From the NCBI GenBank assembly GCA_958295825.1, contig OY282375.1, positions 62,001 to 126,000 of the forward strand: a DNA stretch of 64,000 nucleotides, in the 5' to 3' direction. The notes beneath the pieces are model-generated. The model was not told where the DNA came from. It made no database searches and saw only the letters and a list, made by a program, of their open reading frames with translations. How positions within the stretch are numbered: position 1 is the stretch's first letter; every line of letters begins with the position of its first letter. Shown here piece by piece: positions 54,225 through 63,401 of this stretch. A program made the translations under genes and the position numbers. The DNA is from an uncultured Candidatus Entotheonella sp. Lineage in GTDB: Bacteria; Tectomicrobia; Entotheonellia; Entotheonellales; Entotheonellaceae.

Positions 54225-54544
54225 GCATAGCCACTCCCAGCTACAACCTTGTGGAAAAGGTGGCCGGTACCATGTTGCTCGCCGACGATAAGATTCTCCT
54301 CCGATTTTGGACCAATGTGGAGACGATCTGGAGCCGTATTCTGGAGTGGCAGCCAGTGAAAGACGTAATGGCAGAGCGGTCGTGGGACCCGATCACCAAG
54401 ACAGACCACCATAAGCTGAAACGACAGCTGTTGTCTGCTGAGGCAAAAGCCATCACCATTGAATTAGTGTTGCGCAGAACATTCGGCGAACCAATTGGAT
54501 CATACACCGCCCTAACGGCGCGTGTGGGGAGTTACCTCCCATAA
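54221..54544 (+). CDS. Hypothetical protein
   Basis: A 107-residue soluble, Leu/Arg/Lys-rich protein ('VEKVAGTMLLADDKILLRFW', 'AEAKAITIELVLRRTFG') that starts at a GTG overlapping the preceding stop. It ends 15 bp before the ABC substrate-binding protein gene. I recognise no domain. The coupling supports a real gene, probably a pair with the broken small gene upstream. Confidence 0.45.
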   Translation: MSIATPSYNLVEKVAGTMLLADDKILLRFWTNVETIWSRILEWQPVKDVMAERSWDPITKTDHHKLKRQLLSAEAKAITIELVLRRTFGEPIGSYTALTARVGSYLP

Positions 54545-54559
54545 TAAGGAGAATAAGGA

Positions 54560-56359
54560 ATGAAGATTACCCCCAGGCTCTTTATCTGGGCATGCGCGGT
54601 TGCCTTGTCGGCATTGGGATGGGGCGGGATGGCGTTCAGCCAGGGGAACAGTGGCGACGCACTGCTCGAGCGGCTGAAACAGAACGCCACCGAGTTTCGC
54701 TACGAAGTCGGCAAGCCGGGCGGTTCGCTGACGCATTCCACGATCAGCGGACCGAAGACCTTCAACCTGGCAATCGCGACCGAAACGTCATCCACCGAGA
54801 TCCTCGGATACCTGTTCGAGGGTCTGACCGAATCCTCCTGGCTGACCTCCCGGATGGAAGGCAATCTCGCCGAGCGCTGGGAAGCTTCCGAAGACGGCTT
54901 GGTGTGGACGTTCCACCTGCGCCGGGGCGTCAAGTGGTCCGACGGTGCGCCCTTCACGGCCGACGATGTCCTTTTCACCTTCCAGCGCATCATCTACAAC
55001 GACGACATCCCCGCTTCGGCACGGCCGGGCCTGACAATCCGTTACCTCGACGAGTCCACGCAGGAATGGCAGCGCGGGCAGATCGCCATTGCCAAGATCG
55101 ACGACCACGCAGTGCGGTTCACCCTGCCCGTACCCTTCGCGCCGTTTCTGCGCACGATGGGCACCCCCATTTATCCCAGGCACATCCTGGAAAAACACGT
55201 CGACGACGGCAGCTTCACCTCGACCTGGGACGTGGGCACCGACCCCGGCGAGATCATCGGCACCGGGCCGTTCACCATCGCGCGGTACGACGTCGGCGAG
55301 CGCATCGTGCTGCGCAAGAACCCGCACTACTGGAAGAAGGACGACGCGGGCAATGCCCTGCCCTATCTCGACCAGGTCGTTTATCTGGTGGTGCAGGACA
55401 TCGCCGCGGCGGTGCTCAAATTCCAGGCGGGCGAGACCGACATCCTCGGCGTCACGGGCGACCAGTACCCGGTGTTGAAGCCGGAAGAGGCCGCCAAAAA
55501 CTTCACCCTGCACCGGCAGGGGCCGAATTTCGGCACCACCTTCCTGGCCTTCAACCAGAACCGCGGCAAGAACTCTGACAACGACCGGGCGTTCGTGGAG
55601 CCGGCCAAGCTGAAGTGGTTCACGAATCGGGATTTCCGTCGGGCGGTCGCCCACAGCGTGGACAAAGACAGCATCATCGACAACGTCATGAACGGCCTGG
55701 GCTACCCGCAGTGGGCCGCCATCAGCCCGGCGGCGGGGCCGTTCCACAACCCGGACGTCACCCAGTACGCCTACGACCTGAAGCATGCCAACGACCTGCT
55801 CGACGGACTAGGATGGTTTGATCTGGACGGCGACGGCTTCCGCGAAGACGACGAGGGCAACACCCTTTCCTTCACGCTGGCGACGAATTCCGGCAACGAC
55901 GTCCGCGAGAAGGTCTGCACGCTTCTGAAGCAGGACCTCGCCAAGGTCGGCATCCAGGCCAATACCCGCTTCATGGAATTCAATTCGCTGGTGTCCCAAC
56001 TCGTCAGCACCTACGATTGGGAAGCCATCGTCATCGGCTTCACCGGCGGCGTGGAGCCGCACGGCGGCATCAACCTGTGGCACTCGTCGGAGCGCCTGCA
56101 CCTCTGGTATCCGTTGCAGGAGACGCCGGCCACCCCGTGGGAAGCGGCCATCAACGAGTTGTTCGTGCGCGGCAGCCGCGAAATGGATGAGGCGAAGCGA
56201 TACGCCATTTACCACGAGTTCCAGCAGGTCGCGTCCGACAACCTGCCGGTCATCTACACCGCCCTCGCCGAGCGCATTACCGCGGTGCGCAATCATTACG
56301 GCAACATGACGCCGACGCTGTACGGCCTGTACGACGTGCGCTACCTTTACGTGCGTTAG
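54560..56359 (+). CDS. ABC transporter substrate-binding protein, family 5 (oligopeptide/nickel type)
   Basis: A 599-residue SBP_bac_5 protein. The signal peptide 'LFIWACAVALSALGWGGMAF' is followed by 'FNLAIATETSSTEILGYLFE', 'EDGLVWTFHLRRGVKWSDGA' and 'FTADDVLFTFQRIIYND', the classical family opening. A perfect GGAG/AGGA site precedes the ATG. It would capture peptides or other solutes in the periplasm and deliver them to the two permeases encoded just downstream. No ATPase subunit gene is in the cluster. Confidence 0.92.
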   Translation: MKITPRLFIWACAVALSALGWGGMAFSQGNSGDALLERLKQNATEFRYEVGKPGGSLTHSTISGPKTFNLAIATETSSTEILGYLFEGLTESSWLTSRMEGNLAERWEASEDGLVWTFHLRRGVKWSDGAPFTADDVLFTFQRIIYNDDIPASARPGLTIRYLDESTQEWQRGQIAIAKIDDHAVRFTLPVPFAPFLRTMGTPIYPRHILEKHVDDGSFTSTWDVGTDPGEIIGTGPFTIARYDVGERIVLRKNPHYWKKDDAGNALPYLDQVVYLVVQDIAAAVLKFQAGETDILGVTGDQYPVLKPEEAAKNFTLHRQGPNFGTTFLAFNQNRGKNSDNDRAFVEPAKLKWFTNRDFRRAVAHSVDKDSIIDNVMNGLGYPQWAAISPAAGPFHNPDVTQYAYDLKHANDLLDGLGWFDLDGDGFREDDEGNTLSFTLATNSGNDVREKVCTLLKQDLAKVGIQANTRFMEFNSLVSQLVSTYDWEAIVIGFTGGVEPHGGINLWHSSERLHLWYPLQETPATPWEAAINELFVRGSREMDEAKRYAIYHEFQQVASDNLPVIYTALAERITAVRNHYGNMTPTLYGLYDVRYLYVR

Positions 56360-56420
56360 CCAGCAGTCAAGCGGGCGGGCCTGACGCCTGCCCGCCTCCC
56401 CAAACCGAAGAGCCCCGCCC

Positions 56421-58289
56421 ATGTACACCTACGTCATCCAGCGTCTGCTCATCACCATCCCGCTGCTCCTCGGCCTTACCTTCGTCATTTTCATGATCAT
56501 TCAGATCGCCCCAGGCGATTTTTTCGACCAGTGGGCCTTGCAGCCCGATCTCGACCAGCGGCAGTTGCGCCAGTGGAAACGTGAATTCGGCGCCGACAAA
56601 GGCTGGGTCACGCAATACGTCCGCTGGCTGCGGGGTGTCCTTTTCGACGTCCGTTTCGCCAGCGAGCGGGTCCGCATCGGCGATTTTGAATACGACACGT
56701 TGGCTGACAACCGCGATGCCTACGACGTCCGGGGTGACGCCACGCCTATCCACGTCCGGCTGCGGGACGAGGGGGCCTTCGCCCTGGCCTTCAACTTCGA
56801 TGCGCCCGGTGCCATGGGCGTGCTGGGCAAGACGGACAACCCCAATACGGCCAGTGAACACCCCAGCAACCATTGGGCTCCTGCGGACTTCCAGGCACTT
56901 GAAATGGAATTACGCAACGACACGGCTGCCGGCGCGGACGTTTTTCTACGGATTCAGGACGAGGACGGCAAGGCATTGGTCGAACGGCGCTTCATCGCCA
57001 CCGGTGCACCGACCTCGATCACCCTGTCGGACGCCGATTACGCCCGCTTCAGTGTGGCCCGGCGACGCCTGAAAGGGTTCATGCTGTTCGCGCACCAGCA
57101 CGGCGGCATGCCGGCGGAGTTGCAGGCTACGTGGCTCGCCGGTGACACGCCGATGGCCACCACGCGCCACACCCTGAATCCGGGCAAGCGTCAAGTTTTG
57201 TTGCGCAATCGGTTCCCCGCCGCCCTGCTCGAACCCGGCCGCTGCGACCGTGTCGAATTCACGGTGCTGCCGCCATCAGCGCAGGACATGACCGTCCACG
57301 TCCGCCTGCAAGACACCGTAGACGGTGCCTACGAAACGTCCGTCGCCCTGTCCGCCAACGCTACCCGGACCGTCTACGTGCCCTTCGCCGACCTGCGGGC
57401 CGCCGGCGTCGATACCACCCGCATGGGCCCCATCAGCTTTCGCAGCGACGCGCCCGGTTCCCTGCGGGTGGACGAAATCCGCCTCGTCAAGGCCGGTAGC
57501 GGCTTCAGCATGGGCGCGCCCAATTTCGGCAGATCCATCGAGAACCGGCAGCCGGTGTGGGCCACCCTGTGGCCGTTCCTGAAAAACACCGTGCTGCTGA
57601 ACGTCTTCGCCATCCTGTTCACCTGGCTGTTGGCGCTGCCGATCGGCATCTACTCGGCCACCCATCCGTACTCGACGAGCGACAAAATCTTCGGCTTCAT
57701 GGCCTACATGGGCATGGCCATTCCGTCGTTCTTCTTCGCACTGCTGCTACTCTACGCCACCACCCTGACGTACGACTTCAGCCCCAACCACCTGCTGTAC
57801 GAGCTGTTCCCCATCGGCGGGCTGACCTCAGCCGACTACTACGAGCTGAGCCGCTGGGAGCGCATGATGGACATCGCCCGCCACCTGGTGCTGCCGGTGG
57901 TGGTGCTGGGCACCGGCGCCATGGCCGGCCTGGTGCGCGTGCTGCGGGCGGAGTTTCTGGACAAGAGCAACATGCCGTTCGTGGTCACCGCGCACGCCAA
58001 GGGCTTGTCCAACACGGTAGTGAACTACAAGCACATCCTGCGCAACGCCATGACGCCGTTCGTGGCCGGATTCGGCTCCCTGCTGCCGGCCATGATCGGC
58101 GGCTCGGCCCTGGTCGAGATCATCTTCAGTTACCCCGGCATCGGCCAGCTCATGCTCAAGGCCGTGCGTTCCTACGATATCTACTTGGTGATGGCGAGCT
58201 CGCTGGTGAGCGCGCTGCTGCTGGTCATCGGCAACCTGCTCGCCGACATCCTGCTCGCCTGGGTCGATCCCCGTATCAGCTACGGTTAA
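56421..58289 (+). CDS. ABC transporter permease (DppB/OppB type) with large extracytoplasmic insert
   Basis: A 622-residue permease, about 300 residues longer than usual. TM1 ('LLITIPLLLGLTFVIFMIIQ') and the first loop are normal. Residues about 90-365 are then an inserted soluble region with two beta-rich segments ('LKGFMLFAHQHGG' and 'MGPISFRSDAPGSLRVDEIR'), each resembling the end of a carbohydrate-binding-type beta-sandwich. The remaining five membrane segments and the cytoplasmic EAA loop ('FVVTAHAKGLSNTVVNYKHI') follow normally. It is 62 bp after the binding protein and 4 bp before the second permease. The insert should face the periplasm. Confidence 0.9.
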   Translation: MYTYVIQRLLITIPLLLGLTFVIFMIIQIAPGDFFDQWALQPDLDQRQLRQWKREFGADKGWVTQYVRWLRGVLFDVRFASERVRIGDFEYDTLADNRDAYDVRGDATPIHVRLRDEGAFALAFNFDAPGAMGVLGKTDNPNTASEHPSNHWAPADFQALEMELRNDTAAGADVFLRIQDEDGKALVERRFIATGAPTSITLSDADYARFSVARRRLKGFMLFAHQHGGMPAELQATWLAGDTPMATTRHTLNPGKRQVLLRNRFPAALLEPGRCDRVEFTVLPPSAQDMTVHVRLQDTVDGAYETSVALSANATRTVYVPFADLRAAGVDTTRMGPISFRSDAPGSLRVDEIRLVKAGSGFSMGAPNFGRSIENRQPVWATLWPFLKNTVLLNVFAILFTWLLALPIGIYSATHPYSTSDKIFGFMAYMGMAIPSFFFALLLLYATTLTYDFSPNHLLYELFPIGGLTSADYYELSRWERMMDIARHLVLPVVVLGTGAMAGLVRVLRAEFLDKSNMPFVVTAHAKGLSNTVVNYKHILRNAMTPFVAGFGSLLPAMIGGSALVEIIFSYPGIGQLMLKAVRSYDIYLVMASSLVSALLLVIGNLLADILLAWVDPRISYG

Positions 58290-58293
58290 AGCC

Positions 58294-59481
58294 ATGCAAC
58301 AGGTCGAATCCCACAGCCAACCGCACCCGGCAGAGGCGCCGCCCCGGACAGCCTCCGGCGGTCCGCCCCTGTCGCGCTCGCCGCTGCGCCGAGCCCTGTT
58401 TCGGCTGCGCCGCAACCGTTTGGCCATGCTCGGCTTCTGGGCCCTGGTTCTGCTTTACGGCAGCGCCCTGTTCGCAGACTTCCTGGCCCCGTATCACTAC
58501 GCCAGCAGCGCCCGCAAGAAGGCGTACCATCCGCCCATGATCACCTGGGTGCGCATCTCCGACGCTGACGGCCTGCGCTGGCCCTACGTCACCAACAGCG
58601 TGTACGAATTCGACGTCAACCAACGGAAGGTGTACCGCCCGACGCCCGGCACTGCCTACCCCATCGGCTTTTTCGTCAAGGGCGATTCCTACCGCCTGTT
58701 GGGGCTGTTCGAGACCCGCGTGCACCTGTTCGGCCTGCGCGGCCTGGAGAATGTCGCCCCGGACGACCCGAACCGGCCCATGCTCTTCCTGCTCGGCGCC
58801 GACAACTTCGGGCGCGACGTGCTGTCACGGCTGCTGTACGGCGGGCGCATTTCGCTGTCCGTGGGGCTGATCGGCGTGGCCATCACCTTCGTGCTCGGCA
58901 TGTTGGTGGGCGGCGCCTCCGGCTACTTCGGCGGGCGCACCGACATCGCCATCCAGCGCCTGTGCGAAATGCTCATGCTGATCCCGGGCTTCTACCTGCT
59001 CCTGTCGCTGCGCGCCGCCATTCCCGCCAACTGGTCGTCGTTTCAGACCTACGTGGCCATCATCGCCATTCTCAGCTTCATCGGCTGGGCCGGGCTGGCG
59101 CGCACCATCCGCGGCCTGGTGCTGTCCATCGCCTCGATGGATTACGTGACCAGCGCCCGTGCCATGGGCGTGCCGGACCGCCTCGTCATCGTGCGCCACG
59201 TGCTGCCCAACACGCTTTCCTACGCCATCGTTTCGGCCACCATGTCCATCCCCGGCTACATCCTGGGCGAGTCCGGCCTCAGCTTGCTCGGCCTCGGCAT
59301 CCAGGACCCGGAAGCCTCCTGGGGCAACATGCTGGCGCTGTCGATGGACATCGCGCAGATCAAGTTCCACCCGTGGATTCTCATCCCCGGCGCGCTGATT
59401 TTCGTCACCGTCATGGCCTTCAACTACCTCGGCGACGGCCTGCGCGACGCCTTCGACCCGCGCGGCGTGCAGGGTAAGTAG
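58294..59481 (+). CDS. ABC transporter permease (DppC/OppC type)
   Basis: A 395-residue permease. OppC_N with TM1 ('RLAMLGFWALVLLYGSALFA') is followed by a periplasmic stretch of about 100 residues ('YHPPMITWVRISDADGLRWP'), then the BPD transporter domain with 'GADNFGRDVLSRLLYGGRIS' and the EAA motif ('YVTSARAMGVPDRLVIVRHV'). The longer first loop occurs in oligopeptide-type systems. Forms the translocation pore with the DppB-type subunit. Confidence 0.92.
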   Translation: MQQVESHSQPHPAEAPPRTASGGPPLSRSPLRRALFRLRRNRLAMLGFWALVLLYGSALFADFLAPYHYASSARKKAYHPPMITWVRISDADGLRWPYVTNSVYEFDVNQRKVYRPTPGTAYPIGFFVKGDSYRLLGLFETRVHLFGLRGLENVAPDDPNRPMLFLLGADNFGRDVLSRLLYGGRISLSVGLIGVAITFVLGMLVGGASGYFGGRTDIAIQRLCEMLMLIPGFYLLLSLRAAIPANWSSFQTYVAIIAILSFIGWAGLARTIRGLVLSIASMDYVTSARAMGVPDRLVIVRHVLPNTLSYAIVSATMSIPGYILGESGLSLLGLGIQDPEASWGNMLALSMDIAQIKFHPWILIPGALIFVTVMAFNYLGDGLRDAFDPRGVQGK

Positions 59482-59495
59482 GGGAGTGTGCCATA

Positions 59496-61106
59496 ATGCG
59501 CGCCATGCGCTTCTTCAATACCGCCGGTCCAATGAAGCCGGCCATACATTACTGCATCCCGCCGCTGGAACGTCTTGATGCGGAACGGGTGCTGAGCCTG
59601 ATCCGTCAGCAGAAATACTTCGTCCTGCACGCGCCCCGGCAGACCGGCAAGACCTCGGTCCTGCTGGCCCTGCAGGACGAGCTGAACGCCAGCGGTCAAT
59701 ACCGCTCGGTCTACGTGAACGTCGAGGCGGGGCAAGCGGCGCGCGAAGACGTGGGCGCAGCGATGCAGGCCATCCTGGGCGAGCTGGCGCTGGCGGCGGA
59801 ATTCGTCCTGGACGACCTGTTCGTGAGGAATGTCCGGCGGGATGTTCTTGAAGAGTCCGGTCCGCACGGCGCCCTCCGGTATATGCTGAGCCGCTGGGCG
59901 GCAGCCAGCCCCAAGCCACTCGTGCTGCTCATCGACGAGATCGACGCCCTGGTGGGCGATACGCTCGTCTCCGTGCTCCGACAACTCCGCGCCGGCTACG
60001 CCCACCGTCCGAGCCGTTTTCCGCAGAGTGTGATTCTGTGCGGCATCCGCGACGTGCGCGACTATCGCATTCACGCCAGCGCCGAGAAGGCGGTGATCAC
60101 CGGCGGCAGCGCCTTCAATATCAAGGCCGAGTCCTTGCGGTTGGACGACTTCTCCGCTGCTGAGACGCAAGCACTGCTCGGCCAGCACACTGAAGAAACC
60201 GGGCAGGCGTGGACGGGAGCGGCCCGGGAAGATATCTGGCGCCTGACGCAGGGGCAGCCGTGGCTGGTGAATGCCCTCGCCTACCGAGCCTGCGAGGCAA
60301 ACCGGGACCGCGAACGGGCGATCGACGTCGAAGCGATCCGCGAGGTCCGGGAGCAATTGATCCTGCGGCGTGAAACGCACCTGGATCAGTTGACCGACAA
60401 GCTGCAGGAGGAGCGCGTCCGGCGCGTCGTCGAACCCCTGCTGAGCGGCAATTCGGACCCTGACGTGATCCCGCCGGATGACCTGCAATACGTTCAGGAT
60501 CTTGGCTTGGTGCGCACAGACGGAAGCCTCCGCATCGCCAATCCGATCTATCAGGAAGCGATCCCGCGAGACCTCACCTGGACCACTCAAGTAAGTTTGC
60601 CCCACGATCCGGCCTGGTATATTGAGGATGGCGGCCTGAAAGTGAACAAACTCCTGGCCGCCTTTCAGGCGTTTTTCCGGGAACATTCCGAGCGCTGGGT
60701 GCAGCGCTTTCAGTATCAGGAAGCCGGCCCCCAACTCCTCCTGCAGGCATTTTTGCAACGCATCGTCAACAGCGGCGGGCGCATCGAACGCGAGTACGGG
60801 CTGGGCCGCATGCGCACCGACCTGCTCATCGTCTGGCCGCTGGCAGCGGCCCAAGAGCACCCAGGGGCCATCTCGCGGGCGGCGGCAGTGCGCAAGACGG
60901 TGATCGAGTGCAAACTGCTGTACGGCAGCCTGACGCGCACCACCCGCGAGGGATTGGAGCAGACCCGCGCCTACATGGACCGTTGCGCCGCCGAGGCGGG
61001 CCACCTCGTCATCTTCGACCGCAGCGAAGGCCGGACGTGGGACGAGAAGATATTCCAGCGTACGGAAACGGCCGGCGGGCCGCCGGTGACCGTATGGGGC
61101 ATGTGA
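59496..61106 (+). CDS. AAA-like ATPase fused to PD-(D/E)XK nuclease-like domain (copy 2)
   Basis: A 536-residue paralogue of the gene at 4925-6517. P-loop 'APRQTGKTS', Walker B 'LVLLIDEIDALVGD', 'VILCGIRDVRDYRIH', and the C-terminal 'GRIEREYGLGRMRTDLLIVW' with 'TVIECKLLYG' (E...D...ExK). Both copies finish 'VWGM'. AGGGGAG lies nine bases before the ATG at 59496. The middle 'LEEERVRRVVEPLLSG'-type helix is shared. Role unknown; the two copies sit in unrelated contexts, as expected for a horizontally mobile or self-standing gene. Confidence 0.75.
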   Translation: MRAMRFFNTAGPMKPAIHYCIPPLERLDAERVLSLIRQQKYFVLHAPRQTGKTSVLLALQDELNASGQYRSVYVNVEAGQAAREDVGAAMQAILGELALAAEFVLDDLFVRNVRRDVLEESGPHGALRYMLSRWAAASPKPLVLLIDEIDALVGDTLVSVLRQLRAGYAHRPSRFPQSVILCGIRDVRDYRIHASAEKAVITGGSAFNIKAESLRLDDFSAAETQALLGQHTEETGQAWTGAAREDIWRLTQGQPWLVNALAYRACEANRDRERAIDVEAIREVREQLILRRETHLDQLTDKLQEERVRRVVEPLLSGNSDPDVIPPDDLQYVQDLGLVRTDGSLRIANPIYQEAIPRDLTWTTQVSLPHDPAWYIEDGGLKVNKLLAAFQAFFREHSERWVQRFQYQEAGPQLLLQAFLQRIVNSGGRIEREYGLGRMRTDLLIVWPLAAAQEHPGAISRAAAVRKTVIECKLLYGSLTRTTREGLEQTRAYMDRCAAEAGHLVIFDRSEGRTWDEKIFQRTETAGGPPVTVWGM

Positions 61107-61167
61107 ACGTAACGATTTCAAGGTCTTACAGACCCGTGTGAGCCAACCAAAACCAAGAGGAGACGTC

Positions 61168-61458
61168 ATGGCCGGTGAGCATGTTACCGAAGAGCAGTTT
61201 GGCGAGTTCGTCAAGCGCATGGAACAAGCGTTTGCTCATGTGCATCAGCGCCTCGACGACCAGCAGCAGAACTTCAATCAGCGTCTTGACAACGTGGAGA
61301 ACCGCATGGAGCAGGGTTTTACCGGCATTCACGCGGATATACGCCAGTTGCGCAACTGGTGGGTCCAACTCTTCGGTTTGGTCATCTTTGGCCTGGTCTT
61401 CTTCGGCTTCATCGGCGGGATGACCCTGATGCTGTTCAGGGAACTGCTTTTCAGGTAG
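61168..61458 (+). CDS. Small coiled-coil membrane protein
   Basis: A 96-residue protein: a heptad-rich region ('FVKRMEQAFAHVHQRLDDQQ', residues about 12-60) followed by one membrane segment ('LFGLVIFGLVFFGFIGGMTL'). ATG at 61168 follows AGAGGAG. Layout resembles small phage-holin-associated (XhlA-like) or membrane-anchored coiled-coil proteins. It lies 61 bp after the AAA protein gene, and similar small proteins often accompany such ATPases. Function unknown. Confidence 0.55.
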   Translation: MAGEHVTEEQFGEFVKRMEQAFAHVHQRLDDQQQNFNQRLDNVENRMEQGFTGIHADIRQLRNWWVQLFGLVIFGLVFFGFIGGMTLMLFRELLFR

Positions 61459-61528
61459 GCTCAAGGTGTCCGCAGGCGTGTCCGAACCAGAGCCGAGCGG
61501 CGTGGTCGCAGGTAGGGAGAGCGTAAAC

Positions 61529-61780
61529 ATGGATTTCTTCGTAAAGGCCGTCTGGGACCAGGAAACCGGGGTGTTTTGTTCAGAAAGCAACATCGCCGGC
61601 TTGCATATTGAAGCCGAGACGATCGAAGCGTTTCGCGAAATCCTTCTGGACGTCGCACCCGAGCTGATTCTTGCGAATCATCTCAAGAACGACGATTTCC
61701 TGACCAAGCCGTTCAAGGACTTGATTCCCACAATCTGGGGCAGCGTCGATGGCGAGCAACTGCTACAGTCGAGTCATTGA
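61529..61780 (+). CDS. hicB: DUF1902/HicB-like antitoxin
   Basis: An 83-residue protein with a HicB-type partial RNase H fold: 'FFVKAVWDQETGVFCSESNI' and 'GLHIEAETIEAFREILLDVA', matching DUF1902. It overlaps hicA by 32 bp, giving the antitoxin-first order. No separate DNA-binding domain is visible. Confidence 0.75.
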   Translation: MDFFVKAVWDQETGVFCSESNIAGLHIEAETIEAFREILLDVAPELILANHLKNDDFLTKPFKDLIPTIWGSVDGEQLLQSSH

Positions 61781-61946
61781 CGCCATTCGCAGGCAGGGCT
61801 TTCATCTGGGCAGACGGGGTAAGGGGTCGCACGAGATATGGGCATCATCGGCGACCGGGACCAAGGTATGTGTGCCGCGGAAGCTTCGAAACCGCCACAC
61901 GGCCAACGCGATATTGAAGGATGCTGGCTGCGCGGAGCGAGTGTGA
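61749..61946 (+). CDS. hicA: HicA-type toxin
   Basis: A 65-residue HicA (YcfA-like) mRNA interferase: 'YSRVIDAIRRQGFHLGRRGK' then 'GSHEIW' with the catalytic His, and 'RHTANAILKDAGCAERV' at the end. Double-stranded-RNA-binding-like fold. The pair looks intact. Confidence 0.8.
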   Translation: MASNCYSRVIDAIRRQGFHLGRRGKGSHEIWASSATGTKVCVPRKLRNRHTANAILKDAGCAERV

Positions 61947-62744
61947 CGGGCCCAGCCGGCTGGCAGCTCCGGCGACGGCCTTGCGTGACGCACTCAACCC
62001 GCGCGACGCAAGGTCGTTCAGGAAACGGTGCGCGGGGTTGTACGGCTTCCCTGTCCATGTGGGACAGGGGCAGGGTTGGGAAGAAAATTCAAACTGATAC
62101 ACTACCCAGGAATACTTGATGTTGACCCCGACTTTCGTCGTGGTATAGTGGTGTAAGCGATTCTTGACTTGGATACATCGCCGTTTCAATCGTCTGAGAG
62201 AAGGAATCACCCCTTGGATCGGATGAGTAGACTATAGGCTACCCCCCCCTCCCCCCCGAATTATGTAAGCCCTTCATTTTCATAGACTTATCAACTTTCT
62301 CGAATTACTCCGTCCCTGCTGGGTCTACCCTAACCGCCACACGTACGCCTTCTCTCGATACACCTGATCTGCCTTACGTCCCGCCGGCATGCCGACGGGC
62401 ACGACGCTTTGCCGAGGCGCCGTTGCGTGCGTGCGAACTGCATCCGGCAAGTAATAGGCACGGGTTCCCGGTATCCATGGACAGGTGCGTGCATTTCCAC
62501 AGATGGTCAAGTCACCGCTCCAGCGCGGTGGCTCTATCATCCTACTCAAGCGGTCATACGACAACGGCGTGCTTGGCGCAAATCCTCAACGAATGTTCCA
62601 CCTTCGTGCCACAGGACCGCTCACCGACTTGGTCAGGAAAACAGAAGGTCACCTCATCGGATGCTCGAGGCTGATTTGTCCATTATGGCTCTGCCCCGTA
62701 GCGTCACGTGAAAACCACCCCGACCTTGGAAAGGAAAACAACTC
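61947..62744. other. Non-coding or unrecognised stretch
   Basis: About 800 bases after hicA. Several short frames exist on both strands but none shows a domain or convincing start. A cytosine-rich tract lies at about 62241-62259. No tRNA, CRISPR repeat or clear hairpin-plus-T terminator was seen. Base composition is less biased than in the surrounding genes. Confidence 0.4.
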
Positions 62745-63401
62745 ATGTCACCGAGACTCGTAGTTTACTGCTTTATGGTTTGCATATTCACTTTCATAGC
62801 TACCGGTTGTGGCGGCGGCGGCGAAGACGCGGGCAGCGTCAACTTCGGATCCTAATGCGAGAGCGGGAAGTGATCAGACAGTGGAAGAACGAACAACTGT
62901 CACACTTGACGGCTCGGATAGCTCGGACAGCGATGGCGCGGTTACTTCCTACATATGGTCTCAGATTCCAAATGGCGCTCCCTCGGTAACCATCGCAGGT
63001 GCCGGCTCTGATCAGGCAACGTTTCAGGCCCCCGAAGTGACCGCCGATACGGTCCTCGAATTCGAGTTGCGGGTAGTGGACAACAGCGGTGGGACGAATA
63101 CGGACCGCGTTCGTGTAACTGTTACGAACGTCCAACCGATTTCTCAGGTGCTCGGGATCGCTATCATCGGTCTCGGTGAGAGTATTTTGGCTACCGACAG
63201 CAAAACTGTCACAATCCGCGGTGTGTCGGAATCGGACATCGGTATCGAAAGAGTAAGCTACCGCAATCTGACGAATAACACATCAGGCGATGCTATTGGC
63301 ACTGCGGAATGGAGCGCGGAAATCATGCTGGTAGAGGGAGAAAACCAGTTGCGGTTTTCCGTGCTGGCAGTAGACGGTAACACCGCAACGAACGAAACTA
63401 G
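62745..63401 (+). pseudogene. Ig/PKD-like-domain lipoprotein, frameshifted and cut by IS5
   Basis: ATG at 62745 after AAAGGA opens a lipoprotein signal ('FMVCIFTFIATGCGGGG', lipobox ATGC), but the frame stops at 62853. One base over, the sequence continues 'NARAGSDQTVEERTTVTLDG', 'DGAVTSYIWSQIPNGAPSVT' and 'FELRVVDNSGGTNTDRVRVT', a PKD/cadherin-like beta-sandwich, then 'GESILATDSKTVTIRGVSES'. The IS5-family element ends it at the CTAG target. One frameshift plus insertion; the remaining 3' end is not in the window. Confidence 0.65.

Noticed and set aside
61845-62210. 121-codon minus-strand frame after hicA
   Set aside because: Overlaps hicA antisense, has no ribosome site and no recognisable motif.
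62241-62259. Cytosine-rich tract
   Set aside because: Low-complexity run; considered as a possible slippage or regulatory tract but no gene begins nearby that it could control.
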